From positions 1,426,001 through 1,490,000 of the forward strand of contig JAGTJL010000002.1 of assembly GCA_020746875.1 (NCBI GenBank): a stretch of 64,000 nt of DNA, given 5' to 3'. This stretch comes from Rhexocercosporidium sp. MPI-PUGE-AT-0058. Lineage: Eukaryota; Ascomycota; Leotiomycetes; Helotiales. This document shows, piece after piece, positions 46,901 to 58,316 of this stretch. The position numbers were made by a program, and so were the translations under genes. Below the pieces are notes generated by a model that saw only the letters and a program-made list of their open reading frames with translations, searched no databases and was not told the DNA's origin. Numbering within the stretch: the first letter of the stretch is position 1; each line of letters starts with the position of its first letter.

Positions 46901-49226
46901 CATTTCATCATGTTTGAATTGGGTGGGTTTCTGGCGTATAACGGGTATGCAGGAGTAATAATTGCGGCATAGTGAAGTCCTGACTCTTGCGCTTCAAGGC
47001 TCCGGGCAGAGGAAAGGCGAAAGCCGTTTCCATCTTTTCAAGCCAGCGAGAGGATCAGCACTCAGTCAAAGGTTTCTTATTATTGTAGAACATGGTGGTG
47101 GGCAAGAGCTAGCGCCGCAAGCAACGCAGCTTTATTGGAAGGCTTCAGCATTGATGGGGAGGCTGTTCGCAATTTCCTTTGACTACGATGATCTCCCACC
47201 ACCAGAACCGCGATCAGTGGGCAATATATTTGCAATTAATTTTCCAGAAATTCTGAAGGATTGAGGTAGCGGAATTATGGGTTTGTGCGAATCGATGCTT
47301 AGTATGTATTAATTATTGCCAGTCGATCGATCGCTGGAGGTTGTTGCGATTTTCAATTATAGCTGCTGCCAAACTTAGCAATGAGCAGTGAGCAGTGAGG
47401 ACACGATGTTTGAAAAGCTAGCGAGAGAGCGAGAGAGCGAGCAGAGTACGAAGTCCAACCAACGACGAATGATGACGCGTTATGCAGGCCGTATCTGTAC
47501 CTGACCCTAGCCTCGTATGGATAATAATGCAATTCCCTAATGCACGCTTGCCTGGCCTGCCCCGGCCTGGTTGCTCATTTCATCGTGCTGTGTGTGTGTG
47601 CTAGCTTGGCCGGCTGTGCGAGCTGCTGCGATGCGGGCTTATGCATGCACATAAAATAGTGCTGCGCTGAAAAGAAAGAAAGAATTCAGAGTCGTACGAG
47701 CCCGTTCAGGATATTTGACTGGGACAGACCGCCCGCCGCTTTTTCAGCTACCTTCACCGGCTAGACTAAATCGAGTCAGGTAAGGTGGGAAGGTGAGAAG
47801 GTACAGTACAGTACAATAAACTTGTGGTAGCAGGTCGACGGTTGACGGGCCAGTCGATCCCAGCCGGCTCACGCCAATCACCAACACGCATTGTGGCCGC
47901 GGTGGGCACTGTAACTTGACTGGAGCTCCCGGAGAATCCGTCACTTCTCTTGGGGCTGGCGAGTGGGTTTATTCAAGTAGCGTCGAACACGAAGAGCAGC
48001 ATGGTGGTGAGCGGTGGTGGGCAGTGGTGGGCATCCCCGGTATGGCCCAGCCAAGCAGAAGGCTGGAGAGAAGGCTGGATTTAGAATCCTCTCCACTCCC
48101 CAGCCCATGCCATCCCATGCCATCCCATTCCATCTCCCCATCCCATTTCATGCTGGCGTTGCTGTTCTGTTCTTCCCCTGCCGACACCACCCCAGACCGC
48201 CAGACAGGGTTTCCGGAGCCAAACAGCCTGCAGCCAGTCTGCAGCCAAACGACTAGTCCCTCCCAGCCAGCCAGGCCGGCCCCTAGACGCGGACCTGCTG
48301 GACCTGATCTCCATTTGATGCTGCTTCTGTTACCTTGTCTGGCTCCACCACCCAACACCACCAACACCACCGCTCTCTCTGTCTCTGTCTCTGCCCCATC
48401 TCCCACTCATCCCATCCCATCCCATCCCATTATTCCCCACTGCGACGCTCCCACTACCCGCACCCTCGTCGTCGCCTTCGCCTTTACCCTAGTCTTCCTA
48501 GTCTCCCCCCCCAGACCCCTGCTCCGTGTGCTTGCTCGCTCGCCATGCATTCTCTTCTGCTGAGACCTAATCCATTCTAGTCCCATTTGCCTATCTTGCA
48601 TTCTATCACTCGTGGATCATCTACTTATTTTGTCAGGGTCCCCGTCACCACACGTTCGTTTTGCTCGTCCTTCAGGTTTACCTCCCACCACGCCAAACCA
48701 TTCTTCTTATACCGACAACCGGTTTCCCTTTTGTATCTCACTCTTTTGGATCATCTTCGACTTGTGCTTCTGCTTATAGCCTCTCGATCATCTTCCGTAC
48801 CTTCCTTTAGCATCCTGCTACCACTGCTTTCCAGCTCTGTACACCACTCGCCGATAATTGTTCCATAAGCTTTTGGCAACATCAACCATCGTCCTTTGCA
48901 ACAGCATATGTATAATCAGTGTCCTCAACAATACAACTATTAGACAGTCTTCAAACCACTGTTGTTCAGTCGCTCTCCAAGCACCTCTTTTCTACCAACC
49001 CGTTTTTGAGTCTCGACATCGCTCGCAATCTCCGACAACAACCACAAAAACAACAACCTGATAACCGACTAGCCCATAATCAACAACACCTTTGAATCGA
49101 ATCCTTGAAATCGAACACCACTCGGTACGTACGCATGACTTTCCATTCTCGCCTGGGAACGGACTGTGGGCTCGAACGGAACATGACTGACACTTGGCAG
49201 ACAGAATACAGTTCACCTCTTTCGAC
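46901..49226 (+). promoter_or_regulatory. Promoter and C/T-rich 5' leader of the Seb1/MsnA-type regulator
   Basis: The DNA becomes strongly C/T-rich from about 48060, with CATCC repeats (about 48106-48150 and 48405-48430). The stress-response element CCCCT occurs at 48175-48179, 48280-48284 and 48516-48520. Msn2-type proteins bind this element (AGGGG), so self-regulation is possible. A 215-codon frame (47916-48563) is low-complexity and lies inside this region; I do not call it a gene. Confidence 0.5.
49125..49200 (+). other. Probable 5' UTR intron of the Seb1/MsnA-type gene
   Basis: Donor GTACGT at 49125, branch-like GACTGAC near 49185 and acceptor TTGGCAG ending at 49200 define a 76-nt intron. 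It ends 26 nt before the start codon. Upstream ATGs (49135 and 49183) lie inside it and would be removed by splicing. Confidence 0.65.
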
Positions 49227-51217
49227 ATGGACTCCTCATACGTACACCCCCAATCGATGGGACAATCGCCGTTCTTCTACTACAACCCAGACCCAAAGCC
49301 GGACAACCGTCAACACGGCCACTTCTCTCAGCAGCCAAACCACGTTCAGGTGCCAGTGTACCACCCACACATGCAACCCATGCCTTCGACTCCAATTTAC
49401 TCGAGACCGAACTCAGCATGCTCGCAACCACCAATGCACCCGCAGATGTACAACAACGGATACCCGATGAACATGACCCCAATGGCCTCGCCTCGACCGA
49501 TGTACCAGAACCAAAAGCCGACGATCATGATCCAGGAGCACGCTCCCCGGATGATGTTGGAGTCTGATATGCAAGAGAGCGACATGTACTACTACCCATC
49601 CACACCACCGTTGTCCGCCTCTGGAAGCACCATCAGCAGCCCATCCAGTTGTGACGTTCTGCCAACCCCAATGAACACCGTCTTTTTCGGACTCGAGGGA
49701 TTCGAAGGCGTTAAGGACGGATGCCAGGGCGAAGTGCAGGCTGAGAATCTTGCCGGCGGCGACTGGGCACGATGCGGATCTCCTCCCATGACTCCAGGTA
49801 TGTGCCAGTGTCTACTTGCTTGTGTGCTTGAAGCGACGTGGTCTCCTACTTTCCATTGCGTCGTGTGCATCCCTGTCGTGATTTAATTGTGGTTTTACCT
49901 ATGGGGCCTTCGCTGACTCGCCTTGCCATTTTTGCAGTGTTCATCCAGCCCAACTCGCTTATGAGCAACGGCAACGCTAACGAGCTCCTCTCTGCGACAT
50001 CTTGTCCCTCACTTTCTCCCTCCCCTTCCCCTTACCCTCGATCTGTCATTTCAGAGCAGGACTTGGACTTCTGCGACCCACGCAACCTCACTGTTGGCTC
50101 CGGAGCTTCACCAAACCAATCTGCCATCAAGACTGCTCTGTGCACCGAATTCCCTTCATTGCCCACACTCTGTGCAGGCGACGACGAAGAACACAGGTAC
50201 ATGCTAGGGGGAGAGACATTCAACAAGGCTGCCGAGATTCACGCAAGAACATTCAACTTCTCCACGCCCACGGCCAACCACAGCCTGCCCACCTTCGATC
50301 AATTCTCTGATCTCGATTCCGAGGAAGATTTCGTCAACGGCCTTGTCAACTTCCCCTCCACCGACAACGTCCAATTCTTCGGCACCAAAAGACAACGCAC
50401 TTGCTCTGGCTCCGACCTTGTCTCCCTTGACCACGAACCTTTCGTCAGCGAAGACGACTTCGAGGATTTTGAGGAGTTTGAGGACTCGGAACAATTTGCT
50501 ACTGCTTGTCTCCCAAGCCCACCTGCATCGGTGTCGGAGGCCGAGGCCAAGAAGGAGAAGCGAACCAAGAAGTCCAAGAAGGCTCACTGCGACGAGGATA
50601 GCTCTGAATTTGACGACCTTGTCAGATCCCGCAAGTTCACCGTCCCAATGAACGCCGCCAGTGGAGCCCCAGCTCAGGAGAGCACCGTTGAGCATCAGTC
50701 TACCGCCCCCAGCCAATCTGGGTCATCGGAGACCAATGGCGCAAACAACACTGGTGAAGGCTCTGATGCTGGCAACACTCCCAAGCAGCCATCCGTCAAC
50801 CGCCGTGGACGCAAGCAATCCCTCACTGAGGATCCATCCAAGACCTTCGTATGTGAGATCTGCAACCGCCGATTTAGACGCCAAGAACATTTGAAGAGAC
50901 ATTACCGTTCCCTCCACACTGGTGATAAGCCTTTCGAATGCCATGAGTGCGGAAAGAAGTTCTCTCGTAGCGATAACCTCTCTCAACACGCTCGCACTCA
51001 CGGCAGTGGTGCTATCGTCATGGGTGTTCTTGAGGACGGTGAATTACCAAGTGACCACCCTGAATCAGCTAGTGAAGGCGAGCACATCGGTACCATGGGC
51101 AACATCCTCTTCCGTGTTGCAGCTGGTGTCTCTGGCAGTGATACCGATCCTTCATCGGAGAACGGTAGCACCGACAACGACAGCCAGGGCCGCAAGAAGC
51201 GCAAGCGTTCTGAGTAG
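49227..51217 (+). CDS. seb1: C2H2 zinc-finger stress regulator, Msn2/MsnA/Seb1 type
   Basis: Nuclear transcription factor that binds stress-response elements (AGGGG) and controls osmotic, oxidative and developmental responses. Exons 49227-49797 and 49938-51217 give 616 residues; the intron is 140 nt. The N-terminal half is rich in Pro, Gln, Met and Tyr ([13 protein letters not shown], repeated PMHPQMY-type stretches), fitting an activation region. Acidic tracts lie in the middle ([12 protein letters not shown]). Near residues 494-547, two classical C2H2 fingers follow one another: [24 protein letters not shown] and, after the TGDKP linker, [23 protein letters not shown]; contact residues RRQEHLKR and SRSDNLSQ match the Msn2/Msn4 type. 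The C-terminus is Ser/Asp-rich and ends in a basic KKRKR run that may be a nuclear signal. A leader intron and STRE sites lie upstream. Confidence 0.93.
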
Positions 51218-52313
51218 GGGCTTTCTGCTAGGAAGTTTGGAGGGCTCACGCCAGACACGAATCTCACGACTACGGATACACTCTTCATAATCGGCCCACG
51301 CTACCTTTTACGCGATCGGTCACTAGGGATACTGGGGTCTCACGACCACCTTTGATGTTGTCATGAGGATGGGGGGGTTTGCAAAACCAAAAAGTCTTTT
51401 CGCCTTGCTCTTTCTGATACGATTTCTCTTCTCTGTATTAAAATTTCCTTTCAAGACTTTCGTGCCGAATTAGCGTGATGATGGGTATTGGGGGCTTGGC
51501 CGGGGTGAAGGGGCGTGTACTCTGACATGAGAGGTGGTTTTGACTGCTTATTTTCTTACATTCGCTGTATCAACACTGCGACGGAAGGCGGCCCACGGTC
51601 ATACTTGCCGTCTTTTGCATTGCAATTTCTCGCGGCCTGCTCTTTCCAGATTGTGCTGGTCACGATATGTTCATATAGCAGCCTGTAGATGTATAGATTT
51701 GTCTTCATATCAACCTGTTTTCCCACCCACCATACGTCTTCTTTGAATTGAGTGAAACCTTATCAAAACTACCAACACAACAACATGCTAATCGCATTCA
51801 TTTCATTTTACTGATATGGACTGATAGATCATCCGACATGCTCTTCTTCCGGAGACCGTATTTTAATAAAATGAAATTGTTGTGGGCTCGTTTGTGCCCA
51901 CGTAGAGTTTTCCCAAATCAAACCAAAAAATTTCACGAAGTCCTTGCCGTGCCTGAGGCTCCACATCCGACCACCACCTGCACCTCTGTACCTCAAAACA
52001 ATGAATAAAAGACTCCATCTCCTCATCAAACCCCAGCCAAAAAAAAAAAAAAAAAAAAAAACTACTGGACCAGACATCATTCCGGGGAACAGGGTCGGTC
52101 GAACAGCCGTACCCAATAAAAGCCGTGTGAACACATGGCGTCCCAAATTGGTCGACGATCCACTAAACTTTAAATCCCCAATATCTCAGCTCGGCAAGGC
52201 CACGGGCATCTCTGCTGCAGACTGCAGACTGCAAGCTGCACGCTGCGGCTCACGACTGCGGCTGTGGCCCTGCACTGCACAGAAAGAAACCAACAGAACA
52301 AACATACAACGGG
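51218..52313. other. Intergenic, Seb1-type gene to Dph6 gene
   Basis: The first part is the regulator's 3' flank. Nearer the next gene lie an A(23) run (listed separately) and an imperfect GCAGACTGCAGACTGCAAGC direct repeat at about 52216-52235, then the Dph6 promoter. Open frames here (51944-52513, 51829-52146 -) are chance or run into the next gene's start in another frame. Confidence 0.5.
52039..52061 (+). repeat. Poly(A) run, 23 nt, upstream of the Dph6 gene
   Basis: An unbroken A tract about 250 bp before the Dph6 start codon. Poly(dA:dT) tracts disfavour nucleosomes and often mark open promoters in fungi, so a promoter role is plausible. Confidence 0.9.
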
Positions 52314-54921
52314 ATGGCCGACTCACTTCGAGTCATTGCGCTCATTTCAGGCGGCAAGGACAGTTTCTTTTCGCTTCTGCATTGTATCCAGAACGGGCAC
52401 CAAGTCGTTGCCTTGGGAAACCTCTATCCAGCTCCTCCAGCTGCAGACGCAGGTGCAGCACCCGCCCCGCGCCATCCCGATGCCTCCAATCACGAGACCG
52501 AGAGCGAGGATGAGCAGGATCTCAATAGTTTCATGTACCAGACCGTAGGCCACACGGTGATTCCTCTGTACGAGCAGGCTCTTGGGATACCGTTGTATCG
52601 TCAGCCCATCGTTGGAAGTGCCGTGCAGACCGGGACCAGTTACGGGTATGCCGATGTTGGATCTACGGGGAGGAGTGGTAGCTCAGGCGATCTTGGATCA
52701 GCGATGGAGGGGTTGGAAGTTAGTGGTGAGGAGGCAGATGAGACGGAATCTTTGGTTCCTCTCTTGATGAGGATCATGGCTGAGCACCCTACTGCGAATG
52801 CGCTCAGTACTGGCGCTATCTTGTCAACCTACCAACGCACACGCGTGGAATCTGTCGCTATACGGCTAGGTCTCACGCCTTTGTCCTATCTATGGCAATA
52901 TCCTATCCTGCCGCCTGGAACGCAGATCTCTCTTCTAGAAGACATGCAGGCCGTTGGTCTCGATGCGAGGATCGTGAAAGTCGCAAGTGGTGGGCTGGAC
53001 GAGAGTTTCCTCTGGCAGAATGTGGCGAGTCAGCGGGTCATGCGGCGGATTGAGAAGTCTATGAAGAGATTCGGTACTGATGGGGACGGAGCTGTGCTTG
53101 GAGAGGGAGGAGAGTTCGAGACGTTGGTTGTGGATGGACCTGCGAGTCTCTTCAAGGGTAGGATTGAGGTCGAGGAAAAAGATAGGCGGGTCGTTAGGGA
53201 AGGTGGTGGATCTGCTTGGTTGAAGATCTTGAGGGCGAGTGTGGTGATGAAAGAATCGGAGGAAGCTGTGGATACTCAATGTCGAACTCCTGATCTCCTC
53301 GAGTCGAGATTCACCCATATACTCGCTTCACTCGATAAAGATAACAAAGATAATCTTTCGCTAAACTTTAAGGGCTCATTCACCATATCGGGATCACCTG
53401 TTCTGAATTCACTCAAACCACTTGCACAGAGATTGAATTCAAATGATATCCTTCACTGGACAGTTACCGCAAATCATTCCGACGCCAACGAATCAATATC
53501 AACACAAACCAGCAAGGCCATAGAAGAAATACGCCACCGTCTTCACCAAGCATCACTCCAGCCAACCGACATCATCTCAACAGTCATCATACTCCGCTCA
53601 ATACAAGATTTCGCATCTGTAAACAGAGTACGTTCCTTTCTACCCTGCCGTATCTTCAAATACTAACAGCTATCAGGTATACGGCGCACTCTTCACCAAA
53701 CCCAATCCACCATCTCGCGTAACCATCTCTTGCGGAACACTCCTCCCACGAAATGTATCCCTCCTAATCCACCTCTCTATTCAAAACACTCCCTCCTCGC
53801 TTACAGCCCGCAAAGCACTACACGTGCAATCACGTTCGTACTGGGCACCAGCCAATATAGGGCCCTATTCCCAAGCAACAAGTATCACACTCCCTTCAAC
53901 AACCATCTCACAAACATCAACAAGCCTCGTCTCAATAGCAGGCCAAATTCCACTGATCCCTCATACGATGAACCTCCCCCTCTCTAGCACCACACACCAC
54001 ACCACTACGACCCAAAACAAGACTGTCCAAGACCAGAGAGAGCAAACAGAAGAGCAAGACTTCAAACTCCAAGCCCTTCTCTCCCTCCAGCATCTCCTCC
54101 GCATCACCCGCGAAATGCACATCTCCTGGCTCAGCAGCTGCGTAGCCTACCTTCCCTCTAGTACCAACACCAGCACATCCCCTCTCACCGCTCAAAAATC
54201 CCAAATTCTAGGCCAAGCATGGAAGCTTCTGCATCAACAGTCATCCTCCTCCTCAAACACCCCCTCAGATGACGAAGACGCACCCCGCGATCTCTGGGAA
54301 GAGAAACACTACGCCGGGATGGAGATCCGCGGCGGGGCGAAAGACGAGAGAGAATACCCCGCTTGGGATACAGTAGATTGTAGTGCCACAGAAGAAAACG
54401 CTACAGCTAGTCCGCCGTTCTGGACAGTTGAGGTAGAGGAATTGCCGAAGGGGAGTATGGTTGAGTGGGCTGCTGGGTGGGGTGTCGTTGGGGGTCCGGT
54501 CAAGGTATTTGATATCTCCTTTTTCTCCTCCCTCGTTCGCTCACGTACTTACTCCCTTTCCATTCCATTCACCGCCGCAAGTTAAGTAGAATACACGCTA
54601 ACACTATCCCTACAGCTCACTACCACTTCAAGCCTACACGGCTGGTCACTCCACCAATGCTCATTCAGCAGCAAGATGATCTCCATCCTCACACTCCCGT
54701 ACTCCCCGTCCCTCCCCTCTATCATCGAGAAACTAGAGGAGATCTTCTCCTCTTTAGGCGGGGTGAAAGGGATGCAAGAGGAGAGTACAGCGGCGTATAT
54801 AGACGTTTCTATTGCTGGGTTGTGGGAGAGGGGTGGGTTTGGGGGTGGAGTGCCGTGTCGGAGTGTTTGGGACGGGGAGGGGAGGAGGTTAGCTTGTGTG
54901 GTTGTGTTTGATGATCTCTAG
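52314..54921 (+). CDS. dph6: Diphthine-ammonia ligase Dph6 with C-terminal RidA-like domains
   Basis: Carries out the last step of diphthamide synthesis on elongation factor eEF2: ATP-dependent amidation of diphthine, in the cytosol. Exons 52314-53627, 53677-54504 and 54616-54921 give 815 residues; introns are 49 and 111 nt. The N-terminal PP-loop ATP pyrophosphatase motif is SGGKDS (residues 12-17). Family blocks follow: GHQVVALGNLYP, SFMYQTVGHTVIPLYEQALGIPLY, LSTYQRTRVESVAIRLGL-like text, and GEGGEFETLVVDGP. After about residue 360 the protein continues into two RidA/YjgF-like domains (from RSYWAPANIGPYSQA near 485, and the last 110 residues), the usual fungal and plant architecture of the family. 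A low-complexity Pro/Ala insertion (near residues 40-50) is peculiar to this copy. The gene is convergent with the next one. Confidence 0.93.
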
Positions 54922-55705
54922 TAAAATAAAAATAAAATAAAATAGACAGAAGATTTGGTGAAGTAGACATGTGTATGTGCATATATGCTACTTAACTTTG
55001 AACTATAACTAACATAAAGCCAGTGAATTATGTAAAAATTTCACCTTACTTCTCCTTTACGTTATTAGTATTGCAGAGTAGACTTTCATTGCACAACAAC
55101 TCGTTCACTTACGTTCATCTTAAATTATTGTATACATGTATAAATTTCCCCCCTTCTATTATAAACATCGAACCAAGCTCGGCTTTTGCACTACTCTACA
55201 GTAGATCCCTCCCTTCCTCTCGTCAAGTCTTGATATCGATAATCAAAAAGAATCAGAATTCATCTTTCTCAGATCTATTTAACTCGCTACGAAACAAGTA
55301 AGCACACTCAAGGAGAGTGTGGGTTTTGATACTTGAATATTACTACTTACAAGGTTTAATAGTACTACTTCCCCTTGTCAAAGATATCTGGGATATCGCC
55401 GATATCGACTATGAAAAGTCACACGCGAAAGGAAAATCACAAAGAGGTTAAACGACATGTAGTTGCTATATTAGAAATCATCGATCTATATCGCTTTTGT
55501 AGTTGTGGTCGGAAGCAAATGCCTAGATACCTGATGTTGAATCTGTTGGCCACTTTCCCACCTTCCCCGTTCCCATTTCCTCTCGATTAAACCATCGACA
55601 AGAAACCCATGCTCGCTCTCTTCATTAAAAACCCTTACACACTCTCAACCTGCTTACGACAATCAAACACTTCTGCGCAAACGGCCAAGCATTCGAACCA
55701 GCCCC
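54922..55705. other. Convergent intergenic region, AT-rich
   Basis: This lies between the 3' ends of the Dph6 gene (+) and the coiled-coil gene (-). It starts with an AATAAAATAAAAT tract at about 54923-54945 that could serve as a polyadenylation signal. No gene is seen; frames 55023-55301 and 55375-55590 look like chance. Confidence 0.5.
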
Positions 55706-56840
55706 TTATATACGTGATTGCCTTCTATTAAAGAGAACTTTAACGTCCGCGTCATAGTCAGCAAGATTCCGCTTGGTGACGTTAAGTTCGTTGACGAGCG
55801 TCTCTAACTGCTGGTTAAGGGATTGTATGTCCGAATTGGCCTGAGTGAGAGCTGCTTGTCGGCCTAAAAAGTATCCTGTTGGTCTAGAGCAACAAACGTA
55901 GCGACTAGCGGGTGAACTTACCAACATTCGTAGCTTCGGATTGCCGGATCGTCTCGTCCTTCTGTCGAAGAGACTCCTCGTAGGAACGGATAGTATCGCC
56001 TTGTCTTTTAATGATCTCTGTATTCTGACTTAGAGTCTGGTGGTTTTCTTCGAGGATTTGGTCTCTTTCGGCGATTGCTGACTTTGAGCTTGTGATAGAA
56101 TCCTGCTGCGTCTTCAAGGTTACCAGATTCTCTTTCAATATTTTCATCTCAGTTTCCAGTGAGGTGATCCTCTCGATAGTCGTTTCCACATCCAGAGTGT
56201 CGTCGCCTCTGGCCTGGGATTTGCCTTTCAGATCATGCTCTTGTCCTTGCTGTAACTTAGCATTGTTTGTTGGGAAGAGTTTCCGAGCACCGCTGAGCTG
56301 GGCGCGAGACGTTGAAACAGAGCCCATCTTGCCCGATGATTTTTGCTTTTTTGCATTGTCTCTTGGCTGCTGAATTGGTAGCCGGCGCTTTGAAGGCCCA
56401 GCAGCCGTGGCAGCTTGAGCGGAATAGTCGATCGACGGTGGATTCGGAGGAAGTTTCGAAGCTCTGCGTTCCATTTCCTTTTGAACCCGCTCTTGGTCCG
56501 CTTTGGCCTCGTAGGGGTAGTTCTTAGGATCTAGATATGCCCACAATTCCGGTCGTAGAACATAAGCACCGTGGCCATCGGTTTTTAACGCGATCTCAAG
56601 CAGGACTGCCCCATCACCTTTCGTGTCCGCTGCGGCTTCCTCGTCCCCTTTATCTAATGATTTAGGTATTTCCATGGGTAGTGCCAATTGCTCCTTGGTA
56701 GTCTGATTCCTAGCAGCCAGCCTATGCATCCATATTCTTTTCAGTGCCTCAATGGTTCCTTTGTCGGGGTTTGGTGGTAAACTTGGAGTTGATGTAGTAG
56801 GCCTGCGCGGCCGCCGGCTAGGAGTGTCTCGCTCATCCAT
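55706..56840 (-). CDS. Unknown coiled-coil protein
   Basis: Minus-strand exons 56840-55922 and 55863-55706 give 358 residues; the 58-nt intron keeps frame. I recognise no named domain. The N-terminus is basic and Pro/Ser/Thr-rich (DTPSRRPRRPTTSTPSLPP). A possibly globular stretch with Leu/Ile follows, including GAYVLRPELWAYLDPKNYPY (near residues 92-115). Then comes a Lys-rich stretch KRRLPIQQPRDNAKKQKSS (near 150) that could be a nuclear signal. From about residue 225 to the end the sequence is one long heptad-rich coiled coil (ERITSLETEMKILKENLVTL; IIKRQGDTIRSYEESLRQ; IQSLNQQLETLVNELNV). This looks like a structural or tethering protein, perhaps nuclear. The intron falls inside the coiled coil without breaking its phase in an obvious way. 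It may be a rapidly evolving fungal protein. Confidence 0.75.
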
Positions 56841-58316
56841 CTATCATAAAACTCAGCTCATGTAATCCCCGAGAAGATGAAATGGTCGAAGGCCAAAGTC
56901 GCAAGATAAAAGTAGAACATCGAAACAAACCTTTGGAATTTGAAGTAGCAAAGTAGGGTATTGAAAATGAATGGATACGAAGAAGTGAACTGAATAAAAG
57001 GCCGGGTCAGTTTGACAGTTCTCATGGGGAAATGGAAAGTGAGGACGAAGAGTGAGCGGCAAAGCGACTGAGCTAGACAATGTGCCGGGAGGGATATGTG
57101 ACATCGAGATTAAATACCTTTGCGGATTGCCGATTCAAGTGAGGGATTTCTTGCGAAAGGTGAGCGAGTACTGGAGCCGAATACGTGAATCGAGTTTCGG
57201 GGTTCTGCGTAACGTTCGTAAGTATGAAGTGAGGAATGGTACTTGAGATCCCAATACCATGAAAGAAGGAGCGTGATCACCTCCTTGACCAGGTGCAGTT
57301 GTTTACAGCCGAGTTCTTTCACCTTTGTCCGAGTGACGAGTGGGTACGGTTCGGGGAAGGTGAATATATTGAAATTTTCGATCTGCGAAGAGATGATTGT
57401 GAACTAATATGGAATCTTGATTTGATCGAGGATCTTCTCCAGGATTGTTGGAAAGGAGGCGGATAGTAGACGGAGGTATTTGATTGAAGAGTAGTTGATT
57501 GGGCGTTGGAGGTTGTGTAGGTATGAGAGGCTTTAGGCTTAGTCGTAGGAATGGTTGTAGATAAAGGAAAGCTACCTATAAGAGGTTGCGTGCAGGGTCG
57601 TGGTCAAGGTTGTGGGGAAGAAGATGTTGTATATTGTGCTATAGGAGGACTGGAAGTTGTAGGTTATATAGTCCACAAGCAACGAGCGAAGTAGGGAGGT
57701 GAGTGGTTGTTCACACAAAGGGCAAGAGTCAGCCAATTCACTTGAATATTCGCCACAACCTTCACCTCAGCCTAAACCATAACCTCAACCACTACTCTAA
57801 TATTTACACAAAGTACGCAGTATAGTAAACAAACTCACCTTAGTAGATAAACACCGTCATCCTTAAACTAGTAAACAATACCAGTGCCAGACTACGAAGA
57901 GAGCCACCACAGCCACTGCTCTCCACCGCGACCTTAGATTCGATCTACCCAAAAATCCGACTAACATTCAAGTGCAACTAGAAAAAGATACAGGAATACA
58001 AGATACTTTTCCAGATAGCATGAATGACAGGACGACAGCGTTGTCTAAGATCAGGCATAAGGAAACACGATCGAAGATCTCGACTGGAGAGAGGGCTTGT
58101 CTCGTGGTCGTGGTAGGGCACAAATGATAATCGACCACCAGCGCTTGAATGACCCGATGAGTAGAAATAATGAACTTCGTGAATTAGATGCAAGTAAACG
58201 AAGATTGAAGTCCTCACGCGGATAAACGACTTTCGTTGTGGTCACAAAAATAGAGAAAAGCTAAGCGAGATTTCCAGACAAGCCCATCCAAGTTTGAAAT
58301 TTCAGATTACAACTAT
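56841..58316. other. Intergenic, coiled-coil gene to prp28
   Basis: Both neighbours are on the minus strand, so this holds the coiled-coil gene promoter (right of 56840) and the prp28 3' flank. A 64-codon frame (57052-57246 +) lacks an ATG and is not called. From about 57400 the DNA is G-rich, then AT-rich; nothing else is recognised. Confidence 0.5.

Noticed and set aside
47916..48563. 215-codon frame before the Seb1-type gene
   Set aside because: Made of Pro/Ser/His text from CATCC and CCT repeats in a C/T-rich leader; no domain.
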